From an uncultured Oscillospiraceae bacterium (GTDB lineage: Bacteria > Bacillota > Clostridia > Oscillospirales > Oscillospiraceae), in assembly GCA_944385665.1 (NCBI GenBank), contig CALWYB010000008.1:1-60579 (forward strand): a stretch of DNA of 60,579 nt, read 5' to 3'. The translations under genes were made by a program, and so were the position numbers. The first letter of the stretch is position 1; the number at the start of each line of letters is the position of its first letter. Positions 8,586 to 15,798 of this stretch are shown in pieces. The notes beneath the pieces are model-generated. The model saw only the letters and a program-made list of their open reading frames with translations, was not told the origin of the DNA and ran no database searches.

Positions 8586-9088
8586 GTACGCCCATGGAAC
8601 AGGCGGTGGAGGTGCTGTGCCAGTACCTTCAGGAGCAGGGGCTGCCCGCCCGCACCGCCTGGCCTGCGGAGAGCCGATTGGAAGTGGATACCCCGGTGAT
8701 TGCGGTATCCCTGCGGGGCTGTGAGAGCGCTCCGGCGGGCTTTTCCGGCTACCTGGGGGAGCGGCTCAACCAGGACACCCAGATGTGGGAGGAGCGGTAC
8801 GGCAAGACGGTCACCCTGACCTTCGGGCTGGACCTGTACGCCGCCCCCGGCACCGACCCCAGCGAGCTGGAGCAGGTGTGGGCCGCCCTGGCTCAGGCCT
8901 GTCTGCCCCCCGGCCCCAAAGGGCTGACGGTAGGTGCCTTCTCCTGCGGTGAGACCGACTATGACCGGCAGGCCAGGCTGCTCAAGCGCCCGGCCCAGCT
9001 GGTATGCACCGCCCTGCTGGTGTCCGGCAGCACCCAGGAGCAGGGCGAATTTCTGGACTTTGAAATCAGAGGGGAGAGAACCTTATGA
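8582..9088 (+). CDS. Tail terminator / tail completion protein (XkdJ position)
   Basis: A 168-residue protein immediately upstream of the sheath gene, the normal place of the tail terminator that caps the finished tail tube. It has an N-terminal helix (MEQAVEVLCQYLQEQG) and alternating beta strands, consistent with the terminator fold. It overlaps neighbours on both sides by 4 bases. No signature motif allows a firmer call. Confidence 0.55.
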   Translation: MSTPMEQAVEVLCQYLQEQGLPARTAWPAESRLEVDTPVIAVSLRGCESAPAGFSGYLGERLNQDTQMWEERYGKTVTLTFGLDLYAAPGTDPSELEQVWAALAQACLPPGPKGLTVGAFSCGETDYDRQARLLKRPAQLVCTALLVSGSTQEQGEFLDFEIRGERTL

Positions 9089-10146
9089 ATTTGACCACCC
9101 ACGAGCGCCCCGGCGTCTACTCCTCCTACGACGCCTCCACCCTGGTGCGGGGCAGCGGAGGACACAAGACGGTAGGCCTGGCAGCCATCAACACGGTGGC
9201 TGCCGCCGGGGCGCCCATCACCGTGACCAGCTACGAGGCGGCGGTGGCCGCCTTCGGCAGCCAGGAGGGCGCCCAGGACATGGCGGAGCTTATCCGAATT
9301 GCTCTGCTCAACGGCGCCTCGGCCGTAGTGGCTGTCCCCGTGGCAGACGCAGAGGGCTATGAGGCGGCCTTTGACACCTTGGGCCACATGGAAAACATCA
9401 GCGTGATGCTGTGTGACAGCGCGGATCTCACAGTGCAGCAGGCCCTGCGGGAGAGTGTGCTGGCCGCCAGCGCCGCCCGCCGGGAGCGCATTGCCGTGGT
9501 AGGCGCAGCCGCCGGGGAGGAGGTCATCGCCCTGGTAGAGCGGGCCAAAGAGCTCAACTGCGAGCGGATGGTACTGGTGGCCCCCGGCTCGGTGGACGGG
9601 GAGGACACCGCCCAGGACGGACTGAGCACCGCGGCCGCGGTGGCAGGCGCCATCGCCGCCCAGTCCGATCCCGCCGTCCCTCTGGGGGGCGCGGAGCTGC
9701 TGGGCCTGAAGGGATTGAGCGCCCAGTACAGCGACAACGACATCGATCTGCTGGTGCGGGGCGGGGTCATTCCTCTGGAGAGCATCAGCGGTCAGATCAG
9801 CGTGGTGCGGGGCGTCACCACCCGCACGTCCAGCGGCGAGGTGGAGGACATCACCTGGCGGGAGCTGTCCACCATCCTCATCGTGGATGACGTGATCCCC
9901 ACCCTGCGCAGCAGCCTGCGCAGCAAGTTCCGCCGGGCCAAGAACACCGCCCAGAGCCGGGGCGCCATCCGCACCCAGGTGGTGCTGGAGCTGGAAAACA
10001 AGAAGAGCCGGGAGATCATCACCGACTACGACCAGGTGACTGTCTCCGCCCACCCCGACGACCCCACCGTGTGCGTGGTGGAGTTCACCTTTACCGTCAC
10101 CCACGGCCTCAACCAGATCTGGCTGACCGCCCACATCGTGATTTAA
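9085..10146 (+). CDS. Contractile tail sheath protein (XkdK-like)
   Basis: Sheath subunit whose contraction drives the tube through the target envelope; this identifies the particle as myovirus-like. The N-terminus ERPGVYSSYDAS matches the sheath pattern, and the C-terminal part ends in the strand-rich EFTFTVTHGLNQIWLTAHI typical of sheath proteins. At 353 residues it is shorter than many sheaths (450 or more), meaning few surface insertions. It overlaps the upstream gene and is followed 12 bases later by the tube gene. Confidence 0.88.
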   Translation: MNLTTHERPGVYSSYDASTLVRGSGGHKTVGLAAINTVAAAGAPITVTSYEAAVAAFGSQEGAQDMAELIRIALLNGASAVVAVPVADAEGYEAAFDTLGHMENISVMLCDSADLTVQQALRESVLAASAARRERIAVVGAAAGEEVIALVERAKELNCERMVLVAPGSVDGEDTAQDGLSTAAAVAGAIAAQSDPAVPLGGAELLGLKGLSAQYSDNDIDLLVRGGVIPLESISGQISVVRGVTTRTSSGEVEDITWRELSTILIVDDVIPTLRSSLRSKFRRAKNTAQSRGAIRTQVVLELENKKSREIITDYDQVTVSAHPDDPTVCVVEFTFTVTHGLNQIWLTAHIVI

Positions 10147-10158
10147 GGAGGGATCAGT

Positions 10159-10548
10159 TTGAGTATTGCAGGATTTCCCACCAGCAGTGACATCTACCTG
10201 GAGGTAGAGGGCACCCGGGTGGCGGTGGTACAGAGCTACTCCGCCCGCTCCGACAAAACCAGCCGGGCGGTGGAAGCCTTCGGAGAGGAGGAGCCCGTGG
10301 CCACCATCCCCGGCCAGACCAGCCATGTGCTGGAGCTCAGCCGCCTCTACGCCACCGCCGAGGCGGTGCAGGACGGCATCGACTTTTATAACCTGTCCGA
10401 CTTCTCCCTGGTCATCTGCAAGCCGGACCGGAAGATCGTCTACTCCGGCTGCCAGTGGGCCTCCATCCAGGAGAGCGGCACTCTGGGCAACATGGTGCTG
10501 GAGAAGGTGACCCTTGTGGCCTCCAAGCGGCTGGAAATGGAGGCATAA
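10159..10548 (+). CDS. Tail tube protein (XkdM-like)
   Basis: A 129-residue beta-rich protein directly after the sheath gene. EVEGTRVAVVQSYSARSDK and the C-terminal GTLGNMVLEKVTLVASKR match small myophage tube (major tail tube, XkdM) proteins. Start TTG 10159 follows AAGGAGGGA. Only the inner tube of the contractile tail fits this position. Confidence 0.8.
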   Translation: MSIAGFPTSSDIYLEVEGTRVAVVQSYSARSDKTSRAVEAFGEEEPVATIPGQTSHVLELSRLYATAEAVQDGIDFYNLSDFSLVICKPDRKIVYSGCQWASIQESGTLGNMVLEKVTLVASKRLEMEA

Positions 10549-10549
10549 G

Positions 10550-10891
10550 ATGAGTCCTTCCATATTAGCCGGCCGGGACCGGATGGAGCTGGACAACGGT
10601 ATGGTGCTGCGGCTGCTGTCCGCCCTGGAGGTGCTCCAGGCCCGGCGGGAGGCCGACGAACTGTGCCGGGAGGAGTGGGAGCGGGCCGTATGTGCCAACG
10701 CCTGTCTGCTGGCCCGGGCTCTGGAGACCCAGGAGGGGGAACCCGTCTTTTCCAGCGGCCAGGCGGTGCTCTCCGGGCTGCGGGTGGAGGAGATCTCGGC
10801 CCTGGCCCGGACCTGGAGCCAGTTTAACCGGGAGGAAAATCCGTCTCTGACCCTGAGTCAGGAGCAGGCCGACCAGGTAAAAAAAAAGTAG
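10550..10891 (+). CDS. Tail assembly chaperone, short form (XkdN / lambda G-like)
   Basis: A 113-residue helical, acidic protein ending VKKK just at an A9G run. In tailed phages the G-type chaperone coats the tape measure during tail assembly. ATG 10550 overlaps the TAA of the tube gene (TAAGATG). The stop TAG (10889-10891) directly follows the slippery site, the classic design for making a minor frameshifted long form. Confidence 0.8.
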   Translation: MSPSILAGRDRMELDNGMVLRLLSALEVLQARREADELCREEWERAVCANACLLARALETQEGEPVFSSGQAVLSGLRVEEISALARTWSQFNREENPSLTLSQEQADQVKKK

Positions 10892-11181
10892 CCGCCGACG
10901 GGACGGACCGGCTGCGCTGGAAGGTGCTGCGGGCCTTTGGAGCTCTGCCCACTGAGGCGCGGGCCCGGAACATGCGGGACCGGGACTACCTGTGGTGTCT
11001 GACCCACATGGTGCTGGACCGGGAGGAGGAGCTGGAGCGTCTGTGCCCCAGCTGCCGCACTCAGGTCCAGCAGGGCCTGTGTCCCGGCTGCGGCCGGCCC
11101 ATACAGTCTTTGGAGGGCGGGGTAAACCCGAACTTTGACCCCGCCCGCTTTGCCGCGTTGAAAGAGGGGGATATGACTTGA
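10550..11181 (+). CDS. Tail assembly chaperone, -1 frameshifted long form (GT-like fusion)
   Basis: A -1 shift at A AAA AAG (10882-10888) continues into the -1 frame, which is open from the slip site to TGA 11179-11181 and gives a fusion of about 210 residues. The extension contains VLRAFGALPTEARARNMRDR, then a zinc-ribbon-like CPSC-x8-CPGC, and ends at DMT. This extension has no convincing own start or ribosome site near the slip point, which supports translation only by frameshifting. In lambda and many phages only the fusion contacts the tail tube subunit. Confidence 0.75.
10879..10888 (+). promoter_or_regulatory. Slippery heptamer for programmed -1 frameshift
   Basis: Nine A residues then G; in the zero frame it reads GTA AAA AAA AAG TAG. 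The heptamer A AAA AAG fits the X XXY YYZ rule. A GC-rich stretch that could form a stimulatory hairpin follows at about 10891-10912. Confidence 0.75.
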
Positions 11182-11762
11182 CAAACCAACTGGACTCCCT
11201 TTTGGAGGCCATAGAGGATGCGCTGGAGGACGGGGAGGTACAGCTGTGGCAGCCCGATCTCACCGACGTGGTACTGCCGGGAAGGCAGGATTCCCAGGGG
11301 GATTCCCCTTCTGAGGACAGCAATCCCCAGCACTTCCGGGACGAGCCCGGCGCTCTGCCCGGCTTTTCCCACCTGGATGGACAGTCTCTGCCCCGGTTTC
11401 AGCGGGCAGCAGACCAGGAGATGCAGGGGCAGCAGCCAAGCGGCAGCGACGGGCAAACCTCTTCCCAGGCGGTGATCGCCCGCTCCGCCTCCCCCGCCCT
11501 GCTGGAGCAGCTCAACGCGCTGGAGGATACCTGGGCGGGCGTGGAGGCGCTGGGCCGCACCCAGGCCGGTGGCAGCAGCCTGTCCCCCCGCTCCGGGGCA
11601 GAACAGGCCGGCGGCGGGGTCCGGTATGACCCCGCCGCTCAGAGAGACTTTCCCCTGGCTGCCGCCGCGGCGGCGGCCCAACAGGAGGAGGATGCCCGGG
11701 CCGTGGACCGGGCCTTTCAGCGGGACAGCCGCCGATACGACCGGGGCTTTTCCCTGTACTGA
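11178..11762 (+). CDS. Unknown 194-residue protein in the tape-measure slot
   Basis: Lies between the tail chaperone and the LysM baseplate protein, exactly where the tape measure gene (xkdO in PBSX, over 1000 codons) normally is. The product is short, polar and low-complexity: an acidic N-terminal helix (LDSLLEAIEDALEDGE), a Gln/Ser/Gly-rich middle, an AAAAAAAAQQEEDARAVDRA helix and a RRYDRGFSLY end. It has no hydrophobic or coiled-coil repeats. TTG start at 11178 overlaps the upstream TGA. It may be a vestigial or extremely short ruler, or an unrelated tail factor; I do not recognise it. Confidence 0.6.
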   Translation: MTNQLDSLLEAIEDALEDGEVQLWQPDLTDVVLPGRQDSQGDSPSEDSNPQHFRDEPGALPGFSHLDGQSLPRFQRAADQEMQGQQPSGSDGQTSSQAVIARSASPALLEQLNALEDTWAGVEALGRTQAGGSSLSPRSGAEQAGGGVRYDPAAQRDFPLAAAAAAAQQEEDARAVDRAFQRDSRRYDRGFSLY

Positions 11763-11780
11763 GGAAGGAGGGATGGGGCG

Positions 11781-12365
11781 TTGCTTTTGACCCCCATGCG
11801 CTACAAGGAGTACATCTGGCCCCACAACCCCAGGGTGTACTCCATTGACTATGAACGGATCATGGCGGTAAACAAGGTGCCCTTTGGCCTGTACTATTTG
11901 CAGGATCTGGGACGGACCCGGCGGGTAATGAAGGGGGAAGGCGAGTTCATCGGCCAGGACGCCTACGCCCAGTTTGGCCAGCTGGCCAATGTGTTCTACT
12001 CCGGCGGACCCGGCCAGCTTATCCACCCCCTGTGGCAGGCCGCCAACGCCTACTTTGTCTCCCTGCGGCTGGAACAGGAGCCCATGCGCAACTATGTACG
12101 CTACTCCTTTGAGTTCTGGGAGGAGGCCAACTATTACAGCGGCCAGGTGCGCACCTGGTCCGCACAGGGCACACAGGGCTCCGGCGGCACCACCGCCGCT
12201 CAGACCGCCCAGGCCGTCCCGGTGTATTACCAGGTGGTGAAGGGGGACTCCCTGTGGTCCATCGCCATGCGCTACGGCATGGCACTGAGCGATCTCATTG
12301 CGCTCAATCCCCAGATCAAAAACCCCAATCTCATTCACATCGGAGATGAGGTGAGGGTGTCGTGA
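11781..12365 (+). CDS. LysM-domain tail/baseplate protein (XkdP / gp53-like)
   Basis: A 194-residue protein with a C-terminal LysM motif at about 145-194 (VKGDSLWSIAMRYG ... IHIGDEVRV), which links the baseplate hub to the tube and may touch peptidoglycan. The N-terminal 130 residues (PMRYKEYIWPHNPRVYSIDY) are the region shared by XkdP-like proteins. Start TTG 11781 lies 8 bases after GGAGGG. It overlaps the next gene (GTGA). Confidence 0.8.
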   Translation: MLLTPMRYKEYIWPHNPRVYSIDYERIMAVNKVPFGLYYLQDLGRTRRVMKGEGEFIGQDAYAQFGQLANVFYSGGPGQLIHPLWQAANAYFVSLRLEQEPMRNYVRYSFEFWEEANYYSGQVRTWSAQGTQGSGGTTAAQTAQAVPVYYQVVKGDSLWSIAMRYGMALSDLIALNPQIKNPNLIHIGDEVRVS

Positions 12366-13312
12366 CCGGATATGTGACTTCCGCCCAGGGGGAGACCACC
12401 ATTCTGCCCGCTCCCCTGTCCTGGACGTTTCAATATACCTCCGGGGTGCCCTGCGACAGCTTTCAGATCCGCTGTCTCTGGGAGGGGACCAACACGGCAG
12501 ACCCCCGGCAGTGGTGTACCTTTCAGGCCCTGGAGGAGGATCAGGTGGTCTTTACCGGGGTGGTGGACGAGTGTGAGACCGCCCTCACCCCCCAGGGGGC
12601 CTGGATTGACGTGTCCGGCCGGGGGATGGCGGCCCGGCTGCTGGATAATGAGGCACTGGGCCAGGACTATCAGGTGGCAACCCTGGACGACATCCTCCGG
12701 GACCACGTGAGTCCCTATGAGATCACAGTGGCCCGCCGGGCCGACATGGCCCCGGTGGAGCAATTTTCCGTGGCGGTGGGCAGCAGCGAGTGGTCGGTAC
12801 TGTACGACTTTGTCCGCTACTACCACAGCATCTCCCCCCGCTTTGACCAGACGGGCCGGCTGGTGCTCACCCCCTGGGAGGACAGCACCAAGCTGCTGCT
12901 GGACGACGCCACCCCGGTCACCAGGCTGGTGCGCCGGGACAAGCGCTACGGGGTCCTGTCCCAGGTGGTGGTACGGGACCGGTACCAGCAGCTGACCCAG
13001 GTGGTGGACAACACAGATTTTCAGGCCATGGGGGGCATGCGCCGGCAGGTGCTCACCATGCCGGGCAGAAGTCAGTACCAGGCCATGCGCTACTCAGGCC
13101 AGTTTCAGCTGGACCAGTCCGCCGCTGAACAGCTGGTGCTGGAGGTGACCATCCCGGTCCTCTTTTATGGAAAGCCCGGGGACTTGGTACAGCTGCAGCG
13201 CTCCGACTGGGGGCGGGATGGGCTCTATCGGGTCAATCAGGCCCAGGTGGGGGTGGACGAGAGCGGAGGCTGGACCCGGCTGGAGCTCACACCCCCCGAA
13301 GTTTTGGTGTGA
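12362..13312 (+). CDS. Baseplate hub protein (XkdQ / gpD late-control-like)
   Basis: A 316-residue protein whose early part (FQYTSGVPCDSFQIRC) and middle (WIDVSGRGMAARLLDNEA) are typical of XkdQ and gp27-like hubs that connect tube and spike. The C-terminal segment has the beta-strand text GDLVQLQRSDWGRDGLYRV. GTG start at 12362 overlaps the LysM gene stop. Confidence 0.78.
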   Translation: MTGYVTSAQGETTILPAPLSWTFQYTSGVPCDSFQIRCLWEGTNTADPRQWCTFQALEEDQVVFTGVVDECETALTPQGAWIDVSGRGMAARLLDNEALGQDYQVATLDDILRDHVSPYEITVARRADMAPVEQFSVAVGSSEWSVLYDFVRYYHSISPRFDQTGRLVLTPWEDSTKLLLDDATPVTRLVRRDKRYGVLSQVVVRDRYQQLTQVVDNTDFQAMGGMRRQVLTMPGRSQYQAMRYSGQFQLDQSAAEQLVLEVTIPVLFYGKPGDLVQLQRSDWGRDGLYRVNQAQVGVDESGGWTRLELTPPEVLV

Positions 13313-13323
13313 GGTGAAGGAAT

Positions 13324-13731
13324 ATGTGGACATCCAATCGAAAACAGGACGGCCGCAGCCAGGAGGCCCCCGGCGACGTGGGAGTGGTCACCCTGGGCGG
13401 CGACCCCGCGGGGGTCTATCTCAGCGGGGAGCGGCGCTGGGTGGCGGTCTACGCCCCCGGCGGCTATCAGTGGTGCCCCGCCGTGGGAGAAAACGTACTG
13501 GTACTCAAGGCGGGGGACCATCAGGAGTCCCCCTGTCTGGTGGGCGTGCGCCAGTCGGAACAGCAGCTGGACCCGGGCGCGGTGCGTATGAGCGGCGGCC
13601 AGGGGCAGATCGATCTGTGTGAGGACGGCATCCGTCTCACCGGCCAGGTCTGGATCGGCAATCAGACGCTGGAGGAGTATGTGGCCGCCATCGCCCGGGA
13701 GGTCACTCTGGCCATTTTGGCGGGAGGCTGA
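13324..13731 (+). CDS. Baseplate spike / gpV-like protein (XkdR position)
   Basis: A 135-residue protein beginning with a beta-rich OB-fold-like part (GDVGVVTLGGDPAGVYLSGE; WCPAVGENVLVLK) and ending in a short repeat-like strand region and a helix. This size and order between hub and gp25 match the membrane-piercing spike. ATG 13324 follows GAGGTGAAGG. No metal-binding tip motif (HxH) is visible. Confidence 0.65.
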   Translation: MWTSNRKQDGRSQEAPGDVGVVTLGGDPAGVYLSGERRWVAVYAPGGYQWCPAVGENVLVLKAGDHQESPCLVGVRQSEQQLDPGAVRMSGGQGQIDLCEDGIRLTGQVWIGNQTLEEYVAAIAREVTLAILAGG

Positions 13732-13735
13732 CGGT

Positions 13736-14092
13736 ATGGAACGAAAACTCAGCGCGGGAGACTATCTCCCCGGCGCCCGGGGGGATGTACAATCCCTGGG
13801 CGGAGCCCAGGCCCTGCTGCAGCGGGTGCTGTTTCGCCTCACCGCACGGCGGGGCCAGTTTCCCTTCCTGCCCGAGATGGGCAGCCGCCTCTACCAGCTG
13901 TGCCGGGACGGAAAGCCATCGGCCCGGGCTGCCCTAGCCCGGCAGTATGCCGTCCAGGCTCTGGCAGACGAGAAGGACCTGATCGTGACCGATGTACAGT
14001 GGTCGGACCTGGGGGAAAACCGGGGCCATTTGCAGGTGTTTTTGGAGTGGCAGGGGGAGCCGTTGTCCCTGTCCATGGACATTACCGGATAA
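13736..14092 (+). CDS. gp25-like baseplate wedge protein (XkdS-like)
   Basis: A 118-residue protein of the gp25/W family, which nucleates sheath assembly on the baseplate. Seen are GGAQALLQRVLFRLTARRGQ and the family signature FPFLPEMGSRLYQL, followed by ALADEKDLIVTDVQW. ATG at 13736 lies 4 bases after the preceding stop. Confidence 0.85.
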   Translation: MERKLSAGDYLPGARGDVQSLGGAQALLQRVLFRLTARRGQFPFLPEMGSRLYQLCRDGKPSARAALARQYAVQALADEKDLIVTDVQWSDLGENRGHLQVFLEWQGEPLSLSMDITG

Positions 14093-14104
14093 GGAGGGAT
14101 ACCT

Positions 14105-15157
14105 ATCAAAACCATCGACGAAATTTTTGGGGAGATGCTCTCCTGTCTGGAGGAGCAGACCGGGCTGGAGCCCGAGCCCGGGTGCGACCTGTCGGTGCGG
14201 ATGTACGCCGTGGCCGCCCAGGTGTATGCCCTGTACATCCAGGCCCAGTGGGTCACCCGCCAGGCCTTTCCCCAGACGGCGGAGAGCGACTACCTGGATC
14301 TCCACGGCCAGCTGCGGGGCCTGACCCGCAAGCAGGCCACCCAGGCCCTGGGCTCCATCCGATTTACCGTTCAGAGCTCTGACACGCCCCGCACCATCCC
14401 CCAGGGCACCGTGTGTCTGACGGCGGATCTGGTGCGCTTTGAGACCACAGAGGATGGGATCATCGCCCCCGGGAAGACGGAGGTGGACGTCCCCGCCCAG
14501 GCCCTGCTGCCCGGCGCGGCGGGCAATGTGTCCGCCGGAGCCATCACCGCCATGGCGGTGGCCCCGGTGGGGGTGTACGACTGCATCAACCCCCTGCCCT
14601 TTACCGGAGGCAGCGACGCGGAAAGTGATGAGGCCTTCCGCACCCGAATTCTGGACACCTACCAGCGCCTGCCCAATGGAGCCAACATCGCCTTCTACGA
14701 GCAGGGTGCGCTGTCCTTTGACCAGGTGGCGGCGGTGTCCGTCCTGCCCCGCAGCCGAGGCATCGGGACCGTGGATGTTGTGGTGGCCACCCTCAGCGGA
14801 CAGCCCGATGAGGAGCTGCTGGGACAGCTGCAGGAGTACTTCCAGTCCCGGCGGGAGATCGCCGTGGATGTGAAGGTTCTGGCCCCCGAGGCCCTCACCG
14901 TCAATGTCTCTATCCAGGTGAAGGCCAAGGAGGGAGCTGACCAAGAGGCGGTAGAGCAAGCTGTGGAGGAGGAGGTACGCCGGTGGTTCTCTGGAGAACG
15001 GCTGGGCCGCAATGTGCTGCTGGCCCAGCTTGGCAGCGTGATTTACAGCTGTGAGAACGTGGAAAACTACGCCATTCTCTCCCCTGCCGCCGACCAGGCG
15101 GTGGAGCTGGATCAGCTGCCCACCCTGGGCACTCTGACGGTGGAGGCGATGGTATGA
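14105..15157 (+). CDS. Baseplate J-like protein (XkdT-like)
   Basis: Wedge component of the baseplate. It has AESDYLDLHGQLRGLTRKQAT and PLPFTGGSDAESDEAFRTRI, which are hallmarks of the baseplate J family. AGGAGG at 14092-14097 is exactly 7 bases upstream of ATC at 14105 (ATC AAA ACC ATC GAC GAA), and XkdT-like proteins begin with a similar text, giving 350 residues (family about 350). The first canonical ATG is at 14135 with no usable ribosome site. So either ATC is used as start or the start codon was mutated. It overlaps the next gene by 4 bases. Confidence 0.85.
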   Translation: MKTIDEIFGEMLSCLEEQTGLEPEPGCDLSVRMYAVAAQVYALYIQAQWVTRQAFPQTAESDYLDLHGQLRGLTRKQATQALGSIRFTVQSSDTPRTIPQGTVCLTADLVRFETTEDGIIAPGKTEVDVPAQALLPGAAGNVSAGAITAMAVAPVGVYDCINPLPFTGGSDAESDEAFRTRILDTYQRLPNGANIAFYEQGALSFDQVAAVSVLPRSRGIGTVDVVVATLSGQPDEELLGQLQEYFQSRREIAVDVKVLAPEALTVNVSIQVKAKEGADQEAVEQAVEEEVRRWFSGERLGRNVLLAQLGSVIYSCENVENYAILSPAADQAVELDQLPTLGTLTVEAMV

Positions 15158-15735
15158 GCTACGCCCAGTATCTCCGCCAACTGCTGCGCCCCCTGGGCGT
15201 CTACGATGTAGAGGGCCGCTATCTGGGCGGCGAGCTGGAGGCCGAGGGCCGGGCTCTGGACGGGGTAGAAAGCGTTCTGGACGAGCTGCAGCGGGAGGCC
15301 AACCTGGCCACCGCCCAGGACTGGGGGCTGGAGCGCATCGCCGGTCTCATGCGCCGCCGTCCCCCCGCCGCCACTCCACAGGCCATGCGGGAGGCTCTGG
15401 CCGCCCTGCTGCGCATCAGCGGAGACAGTTTTACTCTGGAGGCCATCAACGACACCATTGCCGGCTGCGGAGTGATTGCCCGGGTGGATGAGACCGACGA
15501 GCCGGGCACCGTGGAGGTCTGGTTTCCTGAAATTCCAGGCATCCCACCCGCCTTTGAGGAGATCGACAAAATCATCTCCGACATCATTCCCGCCCACCTG
15601 CTCATCCGCTACCGCTTCTGGTTTATCACCTGGGAGCAGCTGGAGCAGCGGCTGCCCACTTGGCAGGACATTGAAGAGAAGCATCTCACCTGGGAACAGC
15701 TGCAATCTTATGTGGAACCGGGAACGCAGACATAA
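15154..15735 (+). CDS. YmfQ/XkdU-like phage tail protein
   Basis: Last gene of the cassette, 193 residues. The N-terminal YAQYLRQLLRPLGVYDVEG and LDELQREANLATAQDWGLER match the YmfQ (DUF2313)/XkdU family that follows baseplate J in PBSX-like elements. It would connect the baseplate to fibres, but no fibre gene follows; instead there is a strong terminator 13 bases downstream. Confidence 0.8.
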   Translation: MSYAQYLRQLLRPLGVYDVEGRYLGGELEAEGRALDGVESVLDELQREANLATAQDWGLERIAGLMRRRPPAATPQAMREALAALLRISGDSFTLEAINDTIAGCGVIARVDETDEPGTVEVWFPEIPGIPPAFEEIDKIISDIIPAHLLIRYRFWFITWEQLEQRLPTWQDIEEKHLTWEQLQSYVEPGTQT

Positions 15736-15747
15736 GCGCCGAAGGCC

Positions 15748-15790
15748 AAAAAAACAGGCTTCACTCTCATGGAGTGAAGCCTGTTTTTTT
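15748..15790 (+). terminator. Rho-independent terminator closing the phage-like operon
   Basis: CAGGCTTCACTC (15755-15766) pairs perfectly with GAGTGAAGCCTG (15772-15783) and is followed by seven T. The preceding A-run makes it usable on the minus strand as well, for the convergent lipoprotein gene. Confidence 0.9.
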
Positions 15791-15798
15791 GCCTTGCG

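Noticed and set aside
10924..11181. Independent gene starting at an internal codon downstream of the tail chaperone
   Set aside because: No ribosome site before the possible starts and the frame is open back to the slippery site, so frameshift fusion explains it better.
2786..15735. Interpretation as an R-type tailocin or extracellular contractile injection system
   Set aside because: Intact terminase, portal, protease and capsid genes are present, which tailocins and injection systems lack; there are no toxin, AAA+ ATPase or fibre genes.
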